Origin: Trachelipus rathkii
Lineage: Eukaryota; Arthropoda; Malacostraca; Isopoda; Trachelipodidae
Length of the DNA: 50,275 bases
Direction: 5' to 3'
Assembly: GCA_015478945.1 (NCBI GenBank)
Contig: JABUQX010078686.1
Location: 1 to 50,275 of the forward strand
The notes under the pieces were generated by a model. The model was not told the origin of the DNA. It did no database searches and saw nothing but the letters and a program-made list of their open reading frames with translations. A program made the translations under genes and the position numbers. How positions within the stretch are numbered: position 1 is the first letter of the stretch; each line of letters begins with the position of its first letter. Below are positions 1-10,225 of this stretch, one piece after another.

Positions 1-1740
1 AAAAGAAGAGATAGAGGGATAAAGAGGGGAAAAGAAAAATTTTATTCTTTTAATTTTTTTGGAATTTATATTGGAACATTTGGGGAAAAATATTGGGGTA
101 TGAAAGAGTAAAATGAAAAAAATATATGAAAAAAGGTGTTGTCTTGTATTAGGTTTTCAATTTATAGGAAATTTAAAATGTTTGGCCCGTGCTTCCTGCA
201 ACTAACAAGTTTCCTGTTTTTTAATCATTAATGTTTTTTTTGAGTTTTTTAAAAAGCTGCCCCCATGGGCTTTTTGGGGGTTCCAGGTATTTCTTTGGAA
301 TGAAAATGGGTTGGGGATATTATTTTGGTTTCCAAGGCTCAAAATGCTTCGAGTTTTTTTGGTTTTTTTGATAATGTTTTTTTAAAGTACTTCTTAGGGG
401 GGGTTGGGATATAGTGTTTTGAATCTTTTTTTTTGGGTAGTTTTTAACCTTTTTTTTTTTCCATTTTTTTTGGTTTTTGTCTTTTTTACTTAATGAAAAA
501 AATTGGTTGGGGGGGATTTTTTAATGGCTTTTAAAAATTTTGGAAAAATAGTGGGGGTCATCCAAATTGGAAAGCATTCGTGTTCAAACTTAGGAATTTT
601 TTTTTATTTAAATTTTGTTTGAAATTTACAGATACTTTTCGTGGGGTTTGGGTGGGGTTTTTTGGCATTTATTGATAAGTGACTTTTTAAAAGGGAATTT
701 TTATATTTTTTTATTTTTTTTCTTTTATTTAATTTGTGTCGAGTCCAAAAATTTTGGGGTTTTGTTTGGTTTTTTTTTATGGGGGTTTTTTTTTAATTGG
801 GGTTTTATGTTTTTAGGTGGCAAAATGGGGGGTTGGGCACCCCAATCTTCCCCTTTTTTTTGTCCTTGAAAAAATTTAAGGGAGGAAAAGAAATTTTAAA
901 ATTCATCAACAATGCCCTCCTACTTTTTTTTTTATTTTGGAAAACAAAATCAAAAAAAATTTTTTCCAAATAATTTTTTTTTTTTTTAAAAACATTTATC
1001 TTTAAATTAGTTTTTTTTAAAAAAAAAAAAATTTTTCCCCTTTCCTGAAAACAAAATCAATTGGTTTTTGGGTTAAAATTAATATTTTTTTTTTAAAAAA
1101 AATTCTAATTTTAGTTTTTTTTTTTTTTAGAATATTTGAAAAAAATTTATTTTAAAGGTGGTTTCGAAAAACTAAAAAAAAAATTTCCCAATGCTCAGGT
1201 TCAAAATTTTTAGCCAATTACTCCCCCCAAGGGGTTAAAGGGGAATCAAAAAAGAAAATTTTGTTTTATTGTTATTTATATTAATTTCATTAGTCCACTA
1301 ATTTTTTTTTTTCCATACTTTCCCAACCTTCTTTTAGCCCCCCCCCTAAATTCCCACCCTCGGAAAAATTTTTAAAAACTCAAGTTTTCCCCCCCAATAT
1401 TAATTGGAGCCAGAAAAAAAAGCCGGAAAAAGTTTTTTTGCCCCCCCCCCCCCCCCTGGGTAAAATATTTTATTTTTCTCTCTCAAAAAATGAAAATTAA
1501 AAATTTTCATTGCAGAATGAAAAAAATAGAAAAAACCTTTCTAATTAGTAAAGTTAATGAGATATACCTCAAAGTGACAAATTATATTTTGATACAGCTA
1601 CTCTGTTTACTGACCTTAGTCACAGGACCTTTTTTCTTGGGAAATTTTCCCAATATACATTTATGCATGTCAATATTATTTTATAAATTTGTTTGATGAA
1701 TAATTTTTTTTTTTTTTAAGAAGTAATCGATGTGAAAAAA
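1..1740. other. Homopolymer-inflated non-coding stretch
   Basis: No gene is visible. The stretch is dominated by runs of T and A, with G runs of up to six or seven and C runs of up to about 16 near 1,441-1,456. Isolated single bases are rare. The short open frames here translate to F/G/K-rich strings that simply reflect the base runs. A quieter patch at about 1,487-1,695 has more mixed bases and an open frame of 68 codons, but I see no domain or motif in it. Run lengths should not be trusted, so frame-based annotation is unsafe. Confidence 0.6.
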
Positions 1741-4700
1741 AAAATTTTCCCCCCCTCCCCAAATTTTAAGTCCCATGAAAAACCCTTATTCGGGATTGCC
1801 GGGGAAAAGCCTTGAAAACCCGAGGTTTTGGAAAAAAGCTGGAAAAAAAAGCCCGAGGCCTGAAAAAAAAAATTCCCCTGGGTAATGGGACTTTTTTTTT
1901 TTTTTTTCTAAAAAAAAACATTTATTTTTTTTTTTTTAAGGTTTGAAAAAATTTATGGCCCAGAAAAAGAAAAACCGGTACAGAAACAACTTTATTGAAA
2001 ATGTAAACAGAAATCCCTTTTATCCCCACCAAGATTTTTCGAAAGCTCCGGAAAGGAGTGAATAGTCCCAAAGACAATAGCCCCCCCGGTAGCCGGTAAA
2101 GGGCCTGGAAAAGAATATGAAATTTTTTTTTTCAAAAATATTTTTTTTTTAGGTGGGGGGGGAAAATAAAAATTTAATTGCCCAAGAATCAAAATTTATA
2201 CTTAACCAAGTTTTTAATAGCCCTGGAAAACATTTTTTTTCCCCTCAAAATTCATGGTTGATCAAGAAAAACTGATAAGAAGTCTACTTTCCCAAGAGAA
2301 AATTCCCCAAAAAAATGGTGCACCGGAATTAGCGGTTCGGAGCCCAGTAAGTAGCGGCATGTGGCGAAGCCCTCTCAAAAAATTCCTAAAGAGCGGGTTC
2401 TCCGTTTGGGTTTTTTGAAATTTTTTTTTTTTCAAAAAAATATTTTTTTCTTTTAGGTGAAAAATTGTTAATTTTTGGCCAATATGAAGTTGCCGTTGAC
2501 CAAATCGTTTGTTTCAAATATGTGCCAGAAAACACTGTTATTTTGGATCCCCGGGAAAAATTCCCGGAATAGCCGGGGGAAAAAAAAGCCCCCCCCCCAT
2601 TAAAATGGGTTAAAAATAATAATTTTTTTTTTTTAAAAAAGAAATAAAAAACCTAATCTTATTTGGCCTAAGAAGACCGTCCTTTGAAACAGGTATTTTT
2701 TCTCCCCAACATTAGTGGCCAAAAAAGATACATTCGCCCTTATCCCGGATTTCCGGATTTCCCCCGGGAATTCTCAGGATTTTCCCGGGGAGGGGCGATT
2801 AAGTTTCCCCCGATGGTTCCGGAAAAAACCAGAGGTCACAAGGCCCCCGAAATGCCAAAGTATAAAATTTTTTCCAGAAGAATATTTTTTTTTTTTTTTT
2901 TAAAAAGAATATGATAAAAAATTTTTTTTTTTGGCCAGAAAGTCAGAGTTGGGCCTTAAAAAAATTTTTTTTCAAAATAGTGCAAAAACTTTTTAAAAAA
3001 AAGTTCCCAGAAAATTTCCCGAAGCCCCCCGGAAAAAGGACGGAAAAACCCGGAAAAAAAGAAGGGAAAAAAAACCCGGATCCTTGTAAAGGAAAAAAAA
3101 AAAAAAATAAATTGAAAAAATATTTTTTGCCACTTATATTTTTTTTTTTTTTGTAAAGTCAAAAAAAAAATAAATTGCCAAACCCAAATTTACCTTGAAA
3201 AACAATTTTTTTTTTTTCAAAAATAGTGGGGGCCAAGAAAATAAACCCCTTTAGTTCCAAAGGTCCCCCAAGGAATTTCCCCCGGAATTTCTCGGAAAAA
3301 TCCCCCCCGAAAAATTTCGGAAAGTGGTACGGATTTCCCTGGGGGGGGGTAAACAAAAAAATTAAATTTTTCCAAGAAAAATAATTTTTTTTCTACAATT
3401 GAAAAAAATTTTATTATTGTAGATAGTATTTCCTTGGGGAAAACCAATTTTTTAAAAATAAGTTTTGCCTCAAAAAAGAAAATAAGCTTTATAAGTCGGA
3501 ATATATAAATCCCGGAATTTGGGGAAAGTCCCCCCCCCCGGGAGCTTTGGGAAAAATCCCCAAAAAGTTCCCCCGGAAAAGGAAAATTGGAAAAATCGGA
3601 GGGGGCCCAAAATAGGTCATGGAATTTTTTTTTTTTTTCAAAAAAAATATTTTTTTTTTTTAAAGGTTGAAAAAATTTTTTTTAAAAATATAATAAGAAC
3701 ATTGTGAAACATTTTTTTTCATATAGTTTCATGAAAACCCCCTTAAAAAAGTCCCCCCGATTTTCCGAAAAAGGCCGGTTCCCCTTGGGGTAAATGAAAT
3801 TTTTTTTTTTTTTTAAAAATATTTTAGGTGGAAAAAAAAAAAAAAAACCCTTTTTTTTATTGCCAAAGAAGAAACCGTTACTGGGGAATAACTTTTTTCC
3901 CCTCCAAATTAGTTTTCAGAAACCCTTAAGTTCCAAAAAAGAAAAAAAAATTTCCGGAAAGACCCCGAAAGTTGGGGGAAAAGTCCCGGAAGCTTGGGGA
4001 AAGGGTAAAAAGGGGAAAAAGCCCCGGGAAAAGGGCTTTTGGGAAAAAGTTCAGAAAGCCCTGAAAGCCCCCCCCCCCCCCCCTGGGGGGTTATGAATTT
4101 TTTTTTTTTTAAAAAACATTTGTTTTTGTATGTGAAAAGAATCCCGTTTTCTAAAATGGCAAAAGAAAAATTTAACAAAAAAAAAAACAAATTTCAGAAT
4201 AAAAGATAGAGCAGACGAACCTTTTAAGTTCCCCCCGGGTTTTTTTTTTCCCCCCCCCGGATTTTCCCCGGCCCCCCCCCAGAAAAAAATTCCCCCCCGG
4301 AAAGTCTTTTAAAATCCCCCTGGGGTTATTTTATTAAATTTGTTTTCAAGAGAAAAATAAATTTTTTTTTTTTTTCTTAAACTCTTCATAATTTTTATTA
4401 TTCAGAAAAAAAACTTCGTTTTTTTTTGAAAAATTTTTCCCAAAAATAGTTTGGCCAACGAAAATCTCCTCCCTTAATCCGAATCCGAAAATTTCGGCAG
4501 CCTGGAGCCCCCGAAAAAAACGTTGCTGAAAAAGCAGAGGCGAAAAAGTTATTTTATTCTTTCTTTACCATTTTTATAGAAAAAAAAATTTTTTTTTTTT
4601 TTTTATTTTTTTGATTTGAAAAATTTTAATAGAAAATTGAAAAAATGTTTGGCCCCCTTGAAAACAATTTTTTTTTTTCAAAAAATTAAATGGGCCCAAG

Positions 4701-5870
4701 AAAAATAATTCTAACATTAAAAATATTTATTTCTTATTTATAATTTTGAGTTTTGAAAGTGCTTTTAAGTGGTTTTGGGTTATGAGTTTTTTTTTATAAT
4801 GTACAATATATTTCTTGAAATAAAAGTTAAAAAAAAAAATTTTTTTATTTGAAAAAGAAAGGGATGTTTTTGGCCCCTTGAAAAACAAATTTTCCAAAAA
4901 TAGTGGGGGCAAAAAGGGAAACCCCCTTTTTGGAATGGATTTTTTCCCGGAATCGGAAAAGCGATCCGGAATTTGGGGGGGGAAAAAAAATCCGGAACCC
5001 CCCGGGATTATTACGATGATGAAACACGATTTCGTAGAATCAATATTGTTAACTTTGTTAATCATACTCGAATTTGAATAGATGAGAAAAACCTGTGCCT
5101 GAAAAAACTATTTTTATTTCCTTTTCACTGAGCACAGTTTTTCAAAAACCTTAGTCCCCCCCCGGATTCCCCGGAGGCCCCGGAAAAAAGGTTTCCCGGA
5201 AAACCGGGAAAAAGCCCCCGGGGGGGTTTAAGAAAGGCCCGGACTCCTGGGTTTCAAAAAAAATAAAAAAATTTTTAATAAAAAAATTATTTTTTTTAAA
5301 AGGTAAAAAAAAATTTTTTTTGCTGGGATATATATGATCCCCCCCCTTGAACCAAAAATTGTTCCCAAAAAATAAGTGGGCAGAAAAACCCTTTTAAGTT
5401 GGAATTTTCCGAAAAAAAAAAAATTTCCGGGAACAGCGGCAAAACGAAGTGTCGGAGTCGGTTTCTGGGTATAAAATTTTTTGTTTTTCCCCCCCTAATT
5501 AAAAATTAAATTTTTTTTCGGGTTTTGGAAAAAGTTTTAATTTGCCCAGGAAAAAAAGAAGTTGCTTTAAAAAACCAATTATTTCCAAATAAGTTTGGGC
5601 CCCAAAAACCTTTTAAGGATCCCCCCGGATCCAAACAAAAAGGCCGAATTCCCGAAAAAGCCCGCAAAAGCCCGAAAGGTTATGAAACCCCGGAAACCCG
5701 GAAAATTCCCCCCTGGGCATGAATTTTTTTTCGGAGGAGCCGGAACAGGATTCAGGTCAGCAAAAAAATTTAATTGCCCCCAGCCCTGACTCTTGGCAAA
5801 TTTTTTCCCTTCTATGCGAACTGGCAACATGAGTTCGGGAAGACAACAAGGGTTGGGGGAACCCCCAAGA
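1741..5870. repeat. Tandem array 1, unit about 239 bp, about 17-18 copies
   Basis: A recurrent anchor resembling CAAAAATAGTGGCCAAGAAA, followed by CCCTTTTAAGTTCC and a CCGGAA-rich part, returns near 1766, 2001, 2254, 2520, 2713, 2978, 3224, 3459, 3724, 3910, 4207, 4447, 4687, 4901, about 5145, 5373, 5590 and 5829. The steps are 186-297 bases and average 239. Each unit keeps the same order: a TTGCCCAAGAA-like segment, CTTGAAAAACAA, the anchor, CCGGAATT-type motifs, a GGGTAATG-like step, a T run, CAAAAATATTTTTT and an AAGGTG-like end. Seen directly: the order and spacing. Inferred: head-to-tail duplication. The copies differ a lot, much of it in run length, so divergence cannot be separated from base-calling noise. 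It could be satellite DNA or a gene with a repeated exon. Confidence 0.72.
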
Positions 5871-6002
5871 AAAAAAAACGGCCGAAAGCGGAAGAAAAAA
5901 AAATAATATGTAAAATTTTTTCTTTTTTTTTGGGTTTTGTAAAAAAGAAAAATTTTATAATTTCCAAAAGGGCTTGGAATTGGAAAAAAACCAAAAATAA
6001 TT

Positions 6003-6240
6003 AAAAAAAAAAGAAAAATATATAATATATAAAAAATATATATATATATATAATATATATATATAATATAATATATATAAATAAGTTATTACTGGGATTA
6101 TAGTATTTAAGGGAACTATCTTAAAAATGCACATTCATAAACCAATATATATTCAATATATATTATATATATTACTTTAATAATAAGTTATTATAATTAT
6201 TAATAAAAGTTGTTTTATCTTGACTGTTTTGAACTTTCCT
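6003..6240. repeat. AT microsatellite and A/T-rich spacer
   Basis: This is a short TA-repeat region with interruptions (main runs near 6,036-6,090), followed by A/T-rich DNA. It sits directly after array 1. The segment ATTTAAGGGAACTATCTTAA near 6,105-6,124 recurs in altered form near 6,297-6,318, next to the CCGG-rich block, so the two sides of this spacer share sequence. No gene is seen. Confidence 0.6.
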
Positions 6241-6545
6241 TGATCATCAAACTATAAAAAGTAGGCCTAGGGCCCCCCTAAAAAGTTATTAGTGGAAATT
6301 TAAGCCGGAAACTATCTTAAAAAAATTAAACCCGGGAATTTATTTCCCCCCCCCGGCCCCCTTGGGAAGTTTAAACGGGAGTTAATTCCGGCCCCCCCCC
6401 GCCCGGAAATAAACCGGAAAAATAGTGGAAAATTAAGCCCGCCACCCCGGAATTAGCCCCCGGGATACCCGGAAAATAATCCCCCCACCCGGCAAGTTCC
6501 ACCGGGTTTTTATATAGCCCGTCCACCCGGGGTTTTGGGGGTTTT
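6241..6545. repeat. CCGG-rich short-period repeat block
   Basis: CCGGAA, CCCGGG and ACCGGG motifs recur every 15-50 bases. A segment like TTAGTGGAAATTTAAGCCGG near 6,289 returns as ATAGTGGAAAATTAAGCCCG near 6,422. The AATAGTGG word and the CCGGAA motifs resemble parts of the array 1 unit, so this may be a degraded outlier of that array. Restriction-like palindromes (CCGG, CCCGGG) are a consequence of the motif and carry no function that I can show. No coding frame is visible. Confidence 0.45.
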
Positions 6546-8788
6546 TGGAAAACAAAAATAAAAAAAAAAATTTTTTTTTTTTTTTTTGCTCCAAAATATC
6601 GTGATAAAAGTAACTACAAGGTTTTTTAATTTTTTTTTAGCTTTTTAATCTTTCCCATTTTTCTTGAAAAAAAAGTTTTTTTATAATGATTTAAAAAAAA
6701 TATAAAACAATAAATTTTTTTTTGTCCCTATAAAAATGGTTGTTCCTTTAAAAATTCAGAAATTTCAACTATTTAAAAAAAATTTTCCACAATTTTTTTT
6801 TTTTTTCAAAACTATTTTTTTTAATTGAAAAAAAAAATTTTTTACTTTTCAAAAATGCCAAGAATTTTTAATTAATAATAATTTTTTTTTTCACCTTGTA
6901 CACTTCTAGTTTTTGAAAAGTTTTTAATGTTTTTTTTTTTTTTTTTTTTAGCTTTTAACGACGAACTTAAAAAATTTTTTGTTTTCCAAAAAACAAAAAA
7001 GTTTGGGCCCCCAAAATTAAAGTGGTTAAATCCGCTTGGGGGGGCCCCTAAAATTTTTGCCCCGATTTTTCAATCCCCATATTAAAAAATTGAAAAAAAA
7101 AAAAAATAAATTGGGGGGGGGGGCAAAAAAACATTGGGGGGGGGGGGGGGCCAGCCATTCCGGCAAACTGGTCAAACCGTTACGCCGCCCCTTATTTTTA
7201 AATTATTAAAGAATTTTTTACCTTTAACCGTTTTTTTTATTTTTTAAGATTAATTAACACTTTTCAATCTTATTTTAAATTAAGGAAAAATTTAAAAAAT
7301 TAAAATTTGGAAAATTAAAAATAACGAGAAAATTGAAATTTAGAAATTTGGGTTCAAAAAAAAAATTTGGTTCCCCCCAAACGAATGGGGGGGGGCGGTA
7401 AAAAATTGGGGCCCCCCCACCCCAACATTAATTCCCCTTTTTAATTTTATTTTTTAATTTTAAAAAATGAAATTTTTTCAATTTTAAACGTTAATTTAAA
7501 TAATTTTAATATAAGAAAACAAATTTGTTTCTTAAATCAATTTTAAAAGTTTAAAAAAAAATTTAAATAATTATCTTTGTTATTTCTTTAAACTGCACAC
7601 TGGCGACGCTTTTAAAAGTAAGAAATTCAGCGCCCCAATTTCAACCCACATGGGATTTTCCAAAGGGGGGCGTTTCACCCCCTTTTCAAAAACAAAAAAA
7701 AATCATTTAATGAGCTCTAAATTTTTTGACTTCCGAACTATGACCTTATTTAAAATTTTAAAAACCAAGAATATTTATGAAGAAAATTTTTTTTTGGGTT
7801 GTTTTTTATAAAATTTCCCCTCTATAGGGGCCTTTTTTTTTTTTTGGAAAAAATTTTTCAAGAAAAAAAAAAAATCCCAAAAAAAGTGGTATTTTAGGCG
7901 GGAAAAAAGTGGGGGGAGAACCGAAAAGGGTTTAAAATAAACCTTTAAAAAAGGTAATCAATAAATGTCAGCCCCCGAAAACGCTATAACGGGAAAAAAT
8001 TAATATATATAATCTTATATTATACTTTTAATTAAAATTATAAGACAACTTCCTGCATTTAATGTTTTAACTAATTTTTATAAATAAAATATTTAGTAAT
8101 ATATAATATATAAAATTAAATTTTATATTTATCCTTTTTAAATATATAATTTTTTTGGAAAAATCCATATATTTGATTAATAAAAATAATTCTTTTTTAG
8201 CTAATTATTTCCTTGTTAAAAATTGGTTCTCCCCTTAAGTTTCCCTTAAAAAAAAAAAAAAACAACTACATTCTACAAATTAAAAAAAAACTTAAAAATT
8301 CAATAAAATTTATTTTTTGAAAATTCCAGGATATACTTTATCCTTTCTTTAATGCAAAAAGAAACTAAAAAAAAAGATATTTTTTTTTATTTATTTTTAT
8401 TTATTTTTAAAGTGTAATTACTAAAGAACAAAAAAAAATAATTTTATAACTTTCCATACTCACAGACCGATCCAATTCTTAAAATGGGATAACCCCAAAA
8501 AAAAAAAATTAAATTGGGTTTTTTTTTCTTTAAATTCTTTTTTTTTTCCAATAAACTTTTAGGGGAAAAGAAAAAAAATGGCTCCATATTTTTATTCACC
8601 TTTCAAAATAAAAAAATAAAAAATACTTTAAGACCGATTCAACATATAAAAAGCAAGTTAAAACATCAAAAAATTTTGCATAATTTAAAGTTTTTTAAAA
8701 AGGTTTTTTAGGTTTCCATAGGTTTTTTCAGGGTTTCCCCCCCCAAATTCCCAAAAAAAAAAAATTTTTTTTAAAATTTTCTTTTTCT
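6546..8788. other. Low-complexity non-coding stretch
   Basis: A and T runs dominate. G/C-run clusters near 7,020-7,180, 7,360-7,430 and 7,640-7,685 alternate with A/T-rich parts, which may hint at a further irregular repeat of roughly 280 bp, but I could not align it with any certainty. An almost pure A/T part lies at about 8,000-8,155. The 65-codon open frame at 8,514-8,711 is rich in F and K and has no recognisable motif. No gene, RNA gene or mobile element can be supported. Confidence 0.5.
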
Positions 8789-8970
8789 AGAAAAAGTTTG
8801 GGGTTGGGGGTGGGTTTGTGGGGGTTTTTTGGGGTTTTTGTTGGGTTGGGGTGGGGGTTGTGGGGGTGTGTTGGGGTGGGGGGGTTTTTTTGGGGGGTGG
8901 GGGGTATTTTTTTGGGGCCCGGTGGGGAGGGGGGTCAAATTTTTTGGGGGGGGGGCCGGGTTTTTATAAA
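8789..8970 (+). repeat. G/T-only tract with many GGGG runs
   Basis: For roughly 140 bases the + strand is made almost only of G and T, with more than ten runs of three or more G separated by one to six T (for example TTTTTTGGGGTTTTTG near 8,823-8,838). The C/A strand is the complement. On known base-composition rules such a tract can form G-quadruplexes. It resembles GGGGTTTT-type telomere DNA in composition, but no fixed period is kept, so I do not call it a telomere. The reading frames open across it encode only G, W, V and F and are not taken as genes. Confidence 0.6.
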
Positions 8971-10194
8971 AATGTTTTTTTATTTGATTTTCAAAAAAAT
9001 TGAAAAAAAAAAAGAAAAAAAATTTAAATGGGGGGGGAAAATCTCCTCCCCTGAAAAGGATGGAAAAGGAAAAAACCTTGGAAACGCGAAAAAATTTGGG
9101 GGGGGAAAAAAAAACTGAGAAGAAAGAAAAGTTTTGAATTTCAAAATAAAAATATAGTTTTAAATTTATTTTAATTTTTTAGTTTTATAATTAAACTTTT
9201 TTTTTTTTTTTTAGCTCACATTTTATTTTTCTCTATTTTTTATAGTTCGTTCAACTTTTTCCTCCATTTACAAAATATTGGGTTGAGTATATCCTGGAAT
9301 TTTCAAAAAAAAACTGTTAAAAAAATTTTTCAGTTTTTATTTCCGATAATAAAATAGTTTTTTACACATTTTTTCAAAATACAACATATTAGGATATTTT
9401 AAAAAATTTTGGGAAAAAAAAGGCCTGAAACCCTTTTTTTCCATAAATATTTAATTTTATATATTAGGGATTCATATTATATTATATTATTAAAATATAT
9501 AAAAATAAATATTATAATATAAATTCTATTACATAATTCGTGACTATTAAAATTATTAATAAAAAATTTATATATTTATATAATAAAAATATATATAATG
9601 AAATAATTAATATATATATTTCAGAGGTGGGGGGGAAAAAAAAAAAATCGGTTTTCTTTTCCGGGGAAGAAAAAAATTTTTTTAAAAGTCCCCCCAAAAA
9701 AAAATTTTCCTTCGTTTGAATATTTCATTAGGACTGTCAGATATTTACATAATCAAAAAAATAAATTTAAAATTTGAAAAGGGAAATATTGATATTTTTG
9801 CCCCGAAATTTTTTATATAATTTTTTTGAAAAAAAAAAATGGTATTTTTTTTTGTTTTGGTAAATTTGGCCAGTTTTTTTTTTTTTAGGCGGAAAATGGT
9901 CTCCCCCCCCCTATTAATCATTTCCGCCAAAGTTTTTTTTTTTTTATAGAACAAAAAAAGAAACTACACCAAAAAAAAAAAATTGGGGTGGGGTAAGGTT
10001 TTTTTTTTTTCCCGCAAAAGTTTTGGGGGGGGGGAAAATGGCTCCCCCAAAAAAAAATTTTATAGTTCCCCCAACCAAAATTTTTTTTTTTTTTTTAACA
10101 TCGTTTGGGGGGCCCCCCCCCATCCCCCCCCCGCCCTTTGTTTTATAAAAATTAAACGTTTTTGTTTATCAAACAACACCGAAAAAAATAAATT

Positions 10195-10225
<31 letters not shown>

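Noticed and set aside
1741..5870. CRISPR array
   Set aside because: The repeat unit is about 239 bp and diverged throughout, with no short identical repeats separated by unique spacers and no cas-like gene.
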